21,373 bases of DNA from Clostridiales bacterium (lineage in GTDB: Bacteria; Bacillota; Clostridia; Christensenellales; CAG-314): positions 17,867-39,239 of the forward strand of contig DPQS01000022.1 in NCBI GenBank assembly GCA_003537755.1, read 5' to 3'. Positions 13,196-21,310 of the stretch are shown piece by piece; position 1 is the stretch's first letter; the number at the start of each line of letters is the position of its first letter. The notes beneath the pieces were generated by a model, which had not been told where the DNA came from, ran no database searches, and saw nothing but the letters and a program-made list of their open reading frames with translations. The position numbers and the translations under genes are program-made.

Positions 13196-14329
13196 ATGAA
13201 TACACACGTATTTGTGGTGGACTCGACCACATTCAAATACCATCTTGAATATAAATTTGCAGGAACAGGCGCGGGTGATAAACAAGCACCTTTCTTGTTG
13301 AATTCAAATATTTCGTTTCCCGCAACAACGGAAAGAATGTTGGTCGGTATGGTGGCAGATATTTCTAGAATCCGAATAGGTGATAATGTTGTTTTTTATC
13401 TGCAATCACACAATGGCGCTCCTGGTATGTTTTATGGAATATTTAAAGTTGAATCCGAACCATTTTTTGATGAGAATAACGATTCGAACTATTTGAAAGA
13501 CGAACTCGGCAAGGGGTTGTCCTTTAGAATATTAATTTCAGGAGGACAAGTTTATAGAAAAGGCGTTACCGAGCACGAATTCTTAGATTCTTTGAAAGGG
13601 AAGAATCATCCATCTGATTTGTGTTGGAGTTTAATATATAGAAAACTCAAAGGAAATCGTGGGTGCACAATGATAATGGACTATGAATACGAAGACTTAA
13701 AAAGAAAATTAGATGAAAAAAACGAAGGTTCAATATTAGACTCGGCAAATTTTACTTTTAATCCTACGTCAAAGGAGATTGAATCAGACAATCTTGTACA
13801 TATTTACGAAGGCGTTCAAAACGAAATCAATATATTGAAGAGACTCATATACAAATACAACCGCAATAACGCTTTTGAAACACATCTGCAAGCGTATTTA
13901 ACAAAGCATTTAGACAAGGCTCACTATCGCAACTTATTATTGCCTCTTCCCGACAACTGTACTTGGATTGGCAATGAAGTTTCTTGTGGTGTTGGGATGC
14001 AGAAAATTGATTTGATGATTAAGCAAGAGACTGAAACGGATGTTTTTATCAAGTTGATAGAGTTAAAAGATGAATTTCCATATACGGCTATTGTAGATTA
14101 TCAAATTCCTTGGTATTTAGAATGGTTATCCTACTATGTTGTTCCTCAATACAGGGAAAAGGCTATTCATATAATACCAACAATTATTGCTAGAGGGGCG
14201 TTGTCAAGCACGCTTAAGGCTCATTTTGAACGTTTTAAATTTAATATAGATGATGTTGACGTAAAACCTTTGGAATATATCGGTTTTAATGTCGAAGCAA
14301 ATAACATAACATTAACCAAAGACCTATAA
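13196..14329 (+). CDS. EVE-like domain fused to NucS/PD-(D/E)XK-type nuclease
   Basis: The 377-residue product has an N-terminal EVE/PUA-like region (about 1-165: HVFVVDS, then ADISRIRIGDNVVFYLQ and FYGIFKVESEPFFD), of a type known to read modified bases. The C-terminal nuclease-like domain has Glu228, Asp272 in KIDLMI, Glu289-x-Lys291 in IELKD, and Gln303 in DYQIPWYLEWL, the order of NucS/DUF91 active sites. It is co-transcribed with the HNH gene with a 2-base gap. It may be the target-recognition partner of the HNH enzyme, a second nuclease, or a modification-dependent one. The nuclease motif is moderately clear; the EVE assignment is weaker. Confidence 0.7.
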   Translation: MNTHVFVVDSTTFKYHLEYKFAGTGAGDKQAPFLLNSNISFPATTERMLVGMVADISRIRIGDNVVFYLQSHNGAPGMFYGIFKVESEPFFDENNDSNYLKDELGKGLSFRILISGGQVYRKGVTEHEFLDSLKGKNHPSDLCWSLIYRKLKGNRGCTMIMDYEYEDLKRKLDEKNEGSILDSANFTFNPTSKEIESDNLVHIYEGVQNEINILKRLIYKYNRNNAFETHLQAYLTKHLDKAHYRNLLLPLPDNCTWIGNEVSCGVGMQKIDLMIKQETETDVFIKLIELKDEFPYTAIVDYQIPWYLEWLSYYVVPQYREKAIHIIPTIIARGALSSTLKAHFERFKFNIDDVDVKPLEYIGFNVEANNITLTKDL

Positions 14330-14330
14330 G

Positions 14331-14361
14331 AAAAAAGGAGAAGTAGCTACTTCCCCTTTTT
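14331..14361. terminator. Bidirectional terminator between convergent restriction and modification operons
   Basis: AAAAAGG-A-GAAGTA-GC-TACTTC-C-CCTTTTT is a long near-perfect dyad flanked by A-run and T-run on opposite sides, so it works in both directions. It overlaps the last codons of the methyltransferase gene that ends at 14347. Confidence 0.85.
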
Positions 14362-15135
14362 GAATAAAAAAATATACTCGTGTTTAAATAGGTATAATCC
14401 ATTTTGCAAAGCACGTTGACGCCAAAGTGCTTTTTGATTTGCTTTGCCTTTCGTTTCTTCAAAATTCTTAACTATTGTTGCTTTTAGTGTAAGTCCTTCT
14501 TGTTGCGTCGCTTGCATACAATAAAACCCCAACGGAACTAATTGACTGTTTGCATACTTATCGCCTATTACAACGGCACAATACCGTCCTTTTTCTAGTA
14601 TTGCAGACGTGTTTCTTACCACCTGTCGAAAATTATTTATAAATTCGTCTAAACTGGTTGAATTTGACAAATCGTTTTCATCTTCGCTAAATTTGATTAT
14701 ATCCCAATAGGGTGGGTGGTAAATAATAAATTGAACGCTGTTGATATTATAAGTCTCTAAAATTCTCTTTGTATCAAACGTTCTACTATCATCTACAAAA
14801 GTGTCGGCAATAATGCCTTCTTTTGGTTCGGAATGAATTCTGCCAATTGATTCTGCCGCCACGCTTGGTTGAAGTTCTATTCCGATAGAATTACGTCCCA
14901 TTCGTTGTGCCTCAATCAAAGTCGTTCCGCTACCAGCAAAAGGGTCTAATACAAAATCACCTGCTTTTGTGTAACGGGTAAGTAATTGATGCGGTATTTG
15001 CGGAACAAAATTACCGTGATAATGTCCGTCGTGAGCCCCTGAATTATCTCTTTGGGGAATAATCCAAAGGCTGTCAGTCCAAACATCAGTCAATTCTTTC
15101 CAATTTGACATATCAAGGTCGTTTATTTTGCCCAT
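14347..15135 (-). CDS. DNA amino-methyltransferase (N4-cytosine/N6-adenine type)
   Basis: The 262-residue product shows the AdoMet motif I DPFAGSGTT (64-72), followed by GRNSIGIE, and motif IV as His140-Pro-Pro-Tyr143-Trp where Asp, Asn or Ser-PPY is usual. Motif I precedes motif IV and there is no long target-recognition insert. It should methylate an exocyclic amino group on one strand of the site protected against the facing nucleases. Its start codon overlaps the stop of the D12-class methyltransferase by one base (TAATG), so they are co-translated. Having two methyltransferases suggests an asymmetric recognition site (inference). The His at motif IV could alter activity. Confidence 0.85.
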   Translation of the reverse strand: MGKINDLDMSNWKELTDVWTDSLWIIPQRDNSGAHDGHYHGNFVPQIPHQLLTRYTKAGDFVLDPFAGSGTTLIEAQRMGRNSIGIELQPSVAAESIGRIHSEPKEGIIADTFVDDSRTFDTKRILETYNINSVQFIIYHPPYWDIIKFSEDENDLSNSTSLDEFINNFRQVVRNTSAILEKGRYCAVVIGDKYANSQLVPLGFYCMQATQQEGLTLKATIVKNFEETKGKANQKALWRQRALQNGLYLFKHEYIFLFKKGK

Positions 15136-16175
15136 TACATATCTTCCTTAACTAAACAATGCAGGTATTCTATTGTTGAATCAGACTTGCAATCTCGCGC
15201 ATTATCTGCTTTAAATCGACGGTATTGTTGCATATACACTTTGTATTTGCCATATTTTCTCATTATTTTTTCAATTGTATCAAAAGACATAAGTCCTTCG
15301 TTGTTATAACTCAAAAAGATGTATTTGAATTTTGCATTTTTAATGAGTTCGTTAAAAGCATCTGCGACTTTGTTCTTTATACAGAATACACTTTTTTGGT
15401 CAGCATAATCACGCAAGCCGGTTTTACCTTTAATTTCCGGATTATCATATCTTGCGATTGTTTCAAGCAAGTGGTAATTTGAACAATACTGACGCGCATT
15501 GTATGGTGGGTCAAGGTATAATATGTCGCCTGAAACATTCTTTATGAGTTCACTTATATCCTCATTATATACTTTACATTCAACAGTTCCTTGCATTATG
15601 GGGAGTGCAATAAGTTCCATTTCTTTTAATGCAGATTTTTTTAGCTTTTTAAGATAAGCCCCGTAAACAGATGCCGTATTAGCATACTTGTCAATGCTAT
15701 TTAACAATGAACCCAATAAAAAGAAATATTCGTGCTCATTGATTGTTCCTTGTTGTAGCCAATTTTCAATAGTAATTCTGATAGCGTCACATTTTTTAGC
15801 ATTAAAATCAGAAAAATACATCCTACGAAATTCTTGTCCCTCAGTGCCTTCATAGGAGTAATTTTTGTAGATAAAACCCTCAACCCCTTGCAAATGGTCT
15901 AATTCTTCTATAAGTTGCTTGCAACGTGATTTATCAAGGTTTCCATTATTTTCAATCATATGTTTAGTAATAACATAACTATAATACTGAATATCATTAG
16001 CGATTATAGAATAGCCTTGCTTTTTAAAAGAACCGCTTACAACTCCTGTGCCGGCAAATAAGTCGGCAAAAACCATTTCGGACGGTTGTTTAGTTTCGTT
16101 GTGCAATTTCAATGTTTTATCTATAGATGTTTCCAAGAAATCAATCAATGAATATTTAGATCCGATATAGTTCAT
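15135..16175 (-). CDS. D12-class N6-adenine DNA methyltransferase
   Basis: The 346-residue product has the family layout: motif X YIGSK (3-7), motif I DLFAGTG (38-44), ANDIQYYS as motif II, and catalytic motif IV Asp222-Pro-Pro-Tyr225-Asn followed by CSNYHLLETIARYD. This is a Dam-like adenine methylase of restriction systems. AAGGAG of this gene lies within the final codons of the GIY-YIG gene, one base separates the two, and the next methyltransferase overlaps its stop, so three genes form one unit. The DNA specificity is unknown. Confidence 0.92.
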   Translation of the reverse strand: MNYIGSKYSLIDFLETSIDKTLKLHNETKQPSEMVFADLFAGTGVVSGSFKKQGYSIIANDIQYYSYVITKHMIENNGNLDKSRCKQLIEELDHLQGVEGFIYKNYSYEGTEGQEFRRMYFSDFNAKKCDAIRITIENWLQQGTINEHEYFFLLGSLLNSIDKYANTASVYGAYLKKLKKSALKEMELIALPIMQGTVECKVYNEDISELIKNVSGDILYLDPPYNARQYCSNYHLLETIARYDNPEIKGKTGLRDYADQKSVFCIKNKVADAFNELIKNAKFKYIFLSYNNEGLMSFDTIEKIMRKYGKYKVYMQQYRRFKADNARDCKSDSTIEYLHCLVKEDM

Positions 16176-16176
16176 A

Positions 16177-17208
16177 TTATTCTCCTTTTTGCAGAGTTTT
16201 TAATAAAACTCCATCTGCGTTCTTCCAACAAATCTTGCCGCTTACACTACTGCCTGCAACAAATTTTGCTGCTGCCGAACTACTTGTAAATAGTATGTTC
16301 TCCGACAAAACGCGCTCGCCATTGAGTATAGTTGATTTTTCTTCTCTCATCTTTACGATTGCATTAGGGCAACTTTTACTGTTTGAAATAGACAACTTAG
16401 AGTCTTTCAACAACAAAAACCCGTCATCGTTCCATACGCATGTTGCGATATATTTATCCGTCGTAAAGTAAAGCGAGATACCGTTTTTGTTGTTGCTATC
16501 ATCTTTAGTTGAGGTAGCTATGTTAGCCTCGGTTTGTTCAATGTCTTTGTATCGACCTTCGTCTTCGAGTCTTTTCCTTAATGCAGACAATATCTCACCA
16601 TTGTATGCAAAATGGAGAGTTCCTTGTACTCCGCTTTTGCGATTAAGCAATTTCTTTGCTAAAGCACTAAGCGATGTTAATTTGCCATTAAAGTTGATTT
16701 CTCTGTCATTGGCAACAGTGCAAGTAATATTTACGTCGTGTATATATGTTATTAATTCGCCTTCTTTAATTCCGCATTTGAAAAAAGAGAACGGGGATTT
16801 TCGCTCGGACGCTATTGCGGCTTTTTCAGCTATTTCTTGGTCGTGCTTTTCTTCGACTGTTTGCTCAAATAATTGAGGTGTTTCTCCGTAAATGCCACCA
16901 ATAGTGTCAAGAATTTCCACCGCTTCTTGTGCTGTCATCGCAAAAAACTCACGGACACGTATTTTGCCGTTTACATTTTCTTTTGCTCTTAATTCGGGTT
17001 TGAACCGATCTATGAGCTTATGAACGTTTTTATCGGCAAGCCTGTTTGCCACAGGTAGCACTGCATATTTTTTAAATGCAAACGGGGTACATTCACTTCT
17101 ATTTAATTGCACAACCCTCGCATCAACGTTGTCCGCATAACCGATTTTTACATATTCAGGAAAAGACGGATTTGTCAGAACATATATGTATCCGATTTTA
17201 TCTTCCAT
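16177..17208 (-). CDS. GIY-YIG nuclease-like protein with C-terminal DUF4357
   Basis: The 343-residue product starts with a GIY-YIG domain of the T5orf172/MUG113 type (GYIYVLTN at 6-13, YVKIGY at 19-24, Arg31), followed by a linker and a C-terminal DUF4357 region (AAAKFVAGSSVSGKICWKN near the end). It is a third possible nuclease of the locus, yet it is transcribed with the methyltransferases. ATG at 17208 is used, with GAGG 10 bases upstream. A GTG at 17214 would overlap the upstream stop as GTGA but sits too near the ribosome binding site. It may recognise or process DNA for the system, or be a homing-type passenger. Confidence 0.78.
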   Translation of the reverse strand: MEDKIGYIYVLTNPSFPEYVKIGYADNVDARVVQLNRSECTPFAFKKYAVLPVANRLADKNVHKLIDRFKPELRAKENVNGKIRVREFFAMTAQEAVEILDTIGGIYGETPQLFEQTVEEKHDQEIAEKAAIASERKSPFSFFKCGIKEGELITYIHDVNITCTVANDREINFNGKLTSLSALAKKLLNRKSGVQGTLHFAYNGEILSALRKRLEDEGRYKDIEQTEANIATSTKDDSNNKNGISLYFTTDKYIATCVWNDDGFLLLKDSKLSISNSKSCPNAIVKMREEKSTILNGERVLSENILFTSSSAAAKFVAGSSVSGKICWKNADGVLLKTLQKGE

Positions 17209-17210
17209 AG

Positions 17211-17405
17211 TCACTTATCCTCAACTTGAATATTTTTCTCTTCGCAATATTCTTCAAATGCTTTCCTTGCTAACCTGCTCGGATTATAATTTCCGTTTTC
17301 CCATCTGTTGATTGTGGCAAAACTAACACCTAACTCGTGAGCAAAGTCCTCTTGCGATAGTTTTAGCGTGGTTCTTACATATTTTACCTTTTCCGCAAAG
17401 TCCAT
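17211..17405 (-). CDS. XRE-family repressor of the modification operon
   Basis: The 64-residue product is one helix-turn-helix (KLSQEDFAHELGVSFATINRWENGNYNPSRLARKAF), the short XRE form often found with methyltransferase or nuclease operons. GGAG precedes ATG at 17405. The promoter upstream carries an inverted repeat across its -10 box, a likely autorepression site. The stop nearly abuts the GIY-YIG start. Role by context: limits expression of the GIY-YIG and methyltransferase genes, independently of the C protein. Confidence 0.85.
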   Translation of the reverse strand: MDFAEKVKYVRTTLKLSQEDFAHELGVSFATINRWENGNYNPSRLARKAFEEYCEEKNIQVEDK

Positions 17406-17428
17406 AATGCAACTTCTCCTTTAATATC

Positions 17429-17463
17429 GAAAGTATTATAGCACTTTCTATAAATAATGTAAA
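17429..17463 (-). promoter_or_regulatory. Promoter and operator of the modification operon
   Basis: On the minus strand TTTACA (17458-17463) and TATAAT (17435-17440) are 17 bases apart. GAAAGT (17429-17434) and ACTTTC (17443-17448) are perfect inverted arms around the -10, a good operator for the XRE protein encoded next. Confidence 0.75.
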
Positions 17464-17482
17464 GATGAATAGCCCCATACAC

Positions 17483-17511
17483 TTGAAAAAAATTGAATTA
17501 TATGCTATCAT
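17483..17511 (+). promoter_or_regulatory. Promoter of the GHKL ATPase gene
   Basis: TTGAAA (17483-17488) and TATCAT (17506-17511) are 17 bases apart, divergent from the modification promoter. The leader has a CCTATA...TATAGG dyad ahead of the start codon. Confidence 0.55.
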
Positions 17512-17571
17512 TAGTTCACGTCAAAAAAAACAGTAATGCCTATATTAAAACCACTATAGGTTGGGGAAAAT

Positions 17572-18777
17572 ATGAATATAACAATAGATTGGCTAACAAA
17601 AACAACTATTCAATATTTTATTAAGAAGATTAACGACGGATTATCTATCAATAGAATGGATCGTTGCATTGAGATTAATTTTAATGCAACAGCCCCATTC
17701 CCAGAGAACCTTGTTCCGATCTGTGGAGTGATCGATTATTTAAAAGAAATTGGATTCCGCATTAAAGTATTGTATCCAAAAGATTCAAGGTTGCTTCAGA
17801 GTGGTTTATCAAACCCATATAAACTCCCATTAAATGATTATGACTTATTATCTCCAACAAATAGGATATGGCGCTATAATACGCCAGAAGAAGTCTTTAA
17901 AATTGTTAGTGCTTTTGTAAATCACTTAAATAACAAAATAGTTTGTGCAAAAGGTGTAGTAGAGTCATTTGAATGGACCATCAATGAAATAATGGACAAT
18001 GTCATCCAGCACTCCCAGTCGAAATATGGTTACATAATGTGTACCGTATATTCTAATTCTCATATTTCTGTTGCTATTTTCGACAATGGAATAGGTATTT
18101 TGCAATCATTCAAAGGTAGCAAATACAGATTACGTTCTCCATTTGATGCGATAGAGCTAGCTATGAGAGAAAATACAACCCGAGACCCTAAAATTGGACA
18201 GGGCAATGGAATGTGGGGGATGAAAAAAATAGTAAACAACAATAAAGGCGTATTAAGTATAACTTCAAGTGGAGTAAATATATCTATCGACGAACACGAT
18301 ACAGTGTTGAAACATGAGTTAAAAGATAAATCTATCAGAATGAAAACTCCCTATCACCTTGGGACATTGGTTGATTTTCAATTCAACTGTAACAACGAAA
18401 TATGTTTATCAGACATTTTTGGTAAAAATTATGAGTATACTAATCTTACTTTGGAAAATTTGGAAGATAATCAAAACAGAATTAATGTAAAAATATCGCA
18501 GTTTAGTTTTGGTTGTGCTACAAGATTAGCTGGTGAATCTGCAAGAAACTTGGTTTTAAACTATTTGGTGCAGTCAAATTATTCGCAAATCATAATTCTT
18601 GATTTTTCTGGAGTGAGCATTATAGCCTCATCTTTTGCTGATGAATTCATTGGAAAATTACTACAAGAATGCGGGTTTATTCAATTCAATAATTTAATTA
18701 GAATAACAAATATCAGCAAAGAAAATATGTCTATTATAAATAGATCAGTTATGCAACGTATCTCTGAAAACGATTAG
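17572..18777 (+). CDS. GHKL ATPase with C-terminal DUF4325 STAS-like domain
   Basis: The 401-residue soluble protein shows three parts. Residues 1-100 are an alpha/beta region resembling a STAS-like fold. Residues about 125-230 are a GHKL (histidine-kinase-type) ATPase with N-box Glu139...Asn143, DNGIGI (171-176) and a GQGNGMWGM lid motif (209-217). Residues about 303-401 match DUF4325 (CATRLAGESARNLVLNYL, then LDFSGVSIIASSFADEFIG). No phospho-acceptor domain or membrane segment is present. The architecture recalls anti-sigma kinase and STAS antagonist joined in one chain. Position beside the restriction system suggests a defence or stress role (inference). The ribosome binding site is weak (GGGGA). 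A terminator follows. Confidence 0.82.
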   Translation: MNITIDWLTKTTIQYFIKKINDGLSINRMDRCIEINFNATAPFPENLVPICGVIDYLKEIGFRIKVLYPKDSRLLQSGLSNPYKLPLNDYDLLSPTNRIWRYNTPEEVFKIVSAFVNHLNNKIVCAKGVVESFEWTINEIMDNVIQHSQSKYGYIMCTVYSNSHISVAIFDNGIGILQSFKGSKYRLRSPFDAIELAMRENTTRDPKIGQGNGMWGMKKIVNNNKGVLSITSSGVNISIDEHDTVLKHELKDKSIRMKTPYHLGTLVDFQFNCNNEICLSDIFGKNYEYTNLTLENLEDNQNRINVKISQFSFGCATRLAGESARNLVLNYLVQSNYSQIIILDFSGVSIIASSFADEFIGKLLQECGFIQFNNLIRITNISKENMSIINRSVMQRISEND

Positions 18778-18820
18778 AATTCGATTTACGTTACTAACGC
18801 TCCGACAAGATGAACCCAAC

Positions 18821-18859
18821 TGAACCCGTAAAAAGGTTAAAGTTCGGGTTCATTTTTTT
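18821..18859 (+). terminator. Intrinsic terminator after the GHKL ATPase gene
   Basis: TGAACCCG (18821-18828) and CGGGTTCA (18845-18852) pair around a 16-base loop, followed by seven T. It closes the AT-rich island on the right. Confidence 0.85.
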
Positions 18860-18872
18860 ATGCTCAAAATAC

Positions 18873-18913
18873 GGGTTCAAATCACAAGCGAATAGCAAAC
18901 GGGATTTGAACCC
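18873..18913. repeat. Inverted pair of tRNA T-arm-like sequences at island edge
   Basis: GGGTTCAAATC (18873-18883) is mirrored by GATTTGAACCC (18903-18913), 19 bases apart. The minus-strand copy sits in CGTGGGTTCAAATCCCG, which looks like a tRNA T-arm, but no complete tRNA can be folded around it. It may be a remnant left by integration at a tRNA gene. This and a GAGAAC/GTTCTC hairpin at 18936-18957 are the main content of the gap 18860-19019. Confidence 0.4.
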
Positions 18914-19019
18914 ACGGTATTATTGGGCGTAAAACGAGAACGTTTCTTCTTGTTCTCACCCACTTCTTTACGCACTAAAAACACTCAAAACGTCCGCAAA
19001 CAAAATATTGTCGCAATTA

Positions 19020-19048
19020 TTGCTAAAAGACGGCAAACGTGGTAAAAT
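19020..19048 (+). promoter_or_regulatory. Promoter of the PHP-domain gene
   Basis: TTGCTA (19020-19025) and TAAAAT (19043-19048) are 17 bases apart, 37 bases before the start codon. Confidence 0.5.
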
Positions 19049-19084
19049 TAAATGTAAATATATTAACTACACCAAGGAACAGAC

Positions 19085-19807
19085 ATGTACAAACTTGAAA
19101 TGCATCTTCACACGCTCGGACGTTCGCCATGCGCGCTGACCGACGAGCACACAATAGCACAAATTTACAGCGGCTTGCACTACGACGGCATTGTGTGCAC
19201 CAACCACTTCAACCGCTGTCTGTGCGACGGGCACTACCCCAGCGGCACGGAAAAAGACAAAGTAAACTTTTGGCTGGGCGGCTACAAAACACTCAAAACC
19301 GAGTGTGCCGCATACGGCATAGACGTATTTTTGGGAATGGAACTGTTGATAGACGACCTGACCTACTACAAACCAACGCCGCCGCATGCCGAAATGCTGC
19401 TGTACGGCATTGACGAGCAGTGGCTTGTCGCGCACCCGTACGACCTGTTTGCCATGAGTCTTGCTGAACTGTCCGCGCTGTGCCGACAAAAAGGCTGGCT
19501 GATGTCCCAGGCACACCCTTTCCGCGACGGAATTAACGTGCAGGATCCGCGCCTTCTCGAGGGCGGCGAAATCTGGAACGGACATCCGCAACAGAACAAC
19601 CACAACGACCAAGCCGCCGACTTTGTACTGAAAAATAACCTTTTGCCGACGGCAGGCAGCGACTTTCACTTCCCCGGTTGCGAAGGTAGCGGCGTATACC
19701 TCGAAAATGCCGTAACAACCGACAGTCAACTTGTAGCCGAACTCCGCCGTCGCAAACACAAGGTGTTTAACAAAGACGGCATAATCGACTTCGGCAAATG
19801 CAAATAA
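19085..19807 (+). CDS. PHP-domain metal-dependent phosphoesterase
   Basis: The 240-residue protein has the ordered metal-ligand motifs of the PHP superfamily: His7-x-His9 (EMHLHT), His41 in TNHF, Glu86 in GMEL, His144 in AHPF, His167, and Asp193-x-His195 in GSDFH. Such enzymes hydrolyse phosphoester bonds (for example 3'-phosphonucleotides, histidinol phosphate or short oligonucleotides) at a trinuclear metal centre. The substrate cannot be told here. AAGGAA precedes the start. Base composition is clearly richer in G and C than the island to its left, so this is the first chromosomal gene. Confidence 0.88.
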   Translation: MYKLEMHLHTLGRSPCALTDEHTIAQIYSGLHYDGIVCTNHFNRCLCDGHYPSGTEKDKVNFWLGGYKTLKTECAAYGIDVFLGMELLIDDLTYYKPTPPHAEMLLYGIDEQWLVAHPYDLFAMSLAELSALCRQKGWLMSQAHPFRDGINVQDPRLLEGGEIWNGHPQQNNHNDQAADFVLKNNLLPTAGSDFHFPGCEGSGVYLENAVTTDSQLVAELRRRKHKVFNKDGIIDFGKCK

Positions 19808-19996
19808 CGGATTTATAAACAACGTTTTTAGTTGCATTTTGTAACTAAATTCATGTAACGTTATCGTTTTTTACCGACATAAGCCGACAAAACTCAAATA
19901 CAAAGCAACCGACAAAAGTCTGAAATTAAACTCTGCTTTTCCTGCTCAAGCAGTACCGCAGCACGGTGCATACATACATAATACAAGGGTAAAAAA

Positions 19997-21229
19997 ATGA
20001 CAATCAATCAATTTCTGGACACATCGTACACCGCATTTCACACAGTGGCAAACGCCGAAGCAATGCTTGCCGAACACGGCTTTACCAAACTGACCCTCGG
20101 CAAAGACTTTGCCATAAAACGCGGCGGCAGATACTACGTAACGCGCAACGACAGCGGCATAATCGCCTTTGTTGCAGGGAAAAACAACGTATTCAACATA
20201 GTGGAAAGTCACACCGACAGTCCGTCCTTCAAGGTGAAGGGCAACAGCGTGACGGAAGGCAACGGCGTTGTGCGCGTAAACACCGAAAAATACGGCGGCG
20301 GATTGCTGTACACCTACTTCGACCGCCCGATGAAAATTGCAGGCAGACTACTTTGCCGGACCGAAAACGGACTGCAAACAAAACTTGCGGTAAGCGACTA
20401 CAACGTGGTAATTCCGTCGCTGTGCATACACCACAACCGCAACGCAAACGACGGTTTTGCCGTAAACGCGCAGGTTGACACGTTGCCGCTGCTGGGGCTT
20501 ACCGGAAGCGACATATACTCAACCCTTACCGACGAAAAGGTGATTGACGGCGACCTGTTTGTTGTGCCCGTCACGCCTGCTTTTGCCGCAGGAACACACA
20601 ACGAACTGTTGTGCTCGCCGAGAATAGACAACCTGACCAGCGTTTACTCCGGTTTGTCCGCGCTGATTGCAGCCGAGCCGCACGACATTGCCGTGTGCGC
20701 ATGCCTTGACAACGAGGAAATCGGCAGCGGGACACGCCAGGGCTCACCCAACTGGCTCGAGCAGGTGCTTTGCGCAATTTGCGACGCGCTGGGACTTACC
20801 GAAACGCAGGCATTTGCCGCACGCGAAAACGGATTTGTGCTTTCAGCGGACAACGGACACGCCGTACACCCTGCCCACCCGGAAAAATCCGACCCGTACT
20901 CAAAGGCGTACATGGGCAAGGGCGTAATGATAAAGCACCACGTCAACTACTCTACCGACGGGCTGAGCTCGGCACTGTTCAAGCATATCGCTTCGCTTGC
21001 CGACGTACCCGTACAAGACTACTACAACAACAGCGCGGTAAGTTGCGGCAGCACTCTGGGGCTGGTGACGTCAAGGACTCTCGGCATGAGAACCTGCGAC
21101 ATCGGGCTTGCGCAACTGGCAATGCACTCCGCATGTGAAACCGTAGCACTTTGCGACGTCGAACACATGAAAGCGGCACTTTTAACCTTCTTTAACGTGA
21201 CGCTTGACGGCAACAACGCCACGTTGTAA
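19997..21229 (+). CDS. apeB: M18-family aminopeptidase
   Basis: The 410-residue product is a close match to the M18 (aspartyl aminopeptidase) family in length and motifs: SHTDSP with His72 and Asp74, YGGGLLYTYFDRPM, PRIDNL with bridging Asp211, catalytic Glu240-Glu241 in NEEIGS, DNGHAVHP, and the final zinc ligand His in LAMHSACE. It removes N-terminal acidic or other residues from peptides in the cytoplasm using two metal ions. A 189-base gap separates it from the PHP gene. An AGGG ribosome binding site precedes ATG. It is ordinary host housekeeping; the gene symbol follows bacterial usage for M18 enzymes. Confidence 0.92.
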   Translation: MTINQFLDTSYTAFHTVANAEAMLAEHGFTKLTLGKDFAIKRGGRYYVTRNDSGIIAFVAGKNNVFNIVESHTDSPSFKVKGNSVTEGNGVVRVNTEKYGGGLLYTYFDRPMKIAGRLLCRTENGLQTKLAVSDYNVVIPSLCIHHNRNANDGFAVNAQVDTLPLLGLTGSDIYSTLTDEKVIDGDLFVVPVTPAFAAGTHNELLCSPRIDNLTSVYSGLSALIAAEPHDIAVCACLDNEEIGSGTRQGSPNWLEQVLCAICDALGLTETQAFAARENGFVLSADNGHAVHPAHPEKSDPYSKAYMGKGVMIKHHVNYSTDGLSSALFKHIASLADVPVQDYYNNSAVSCGSTLGLVTSRTLGMRTCDIGLAQLAMHSACETVALCDVEHMKAALLTFFNVTLDGNNATL

Positions 21230-21270
21230 AGCCCTGAAACTACAAGTTTTGTCAAAAAGCGACGATTTTA

Positions 21271-21310
21271 CGCGAAACGCAAAAAAACGCAAAAAAACGC
21301 AAAAAAACGC
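21271..21310. repeat. Short 10-bp tandem repeat
   Basis: AAAAAAACGC is repeated three times exactly (21281-21310), preceded by a degenerate copy CGCGAAACGC. It lies 50 bases after the aminopeptidase gene. The remaining bases to the window end show no gene or clear terminator. Confidence 0.75.

Noticed and set aside
18885..18960. Complete tRNA gene on the minus strand
   Set aside because: Only the T-arm-like part fits. No matching acceptor, D-arm or anticodon arm can be found, and the T-stem needs wobble pairs.
19067..19837. 256-codon open frame on the minus strand opposite the PHP gene
   Set aside because: It mirrors the PHP-domain gene, which has clear metal-binding motifs, and the mirror has no ribosome binding site or recognisable domain. 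Long antisense frames are common in GC-richer genes.
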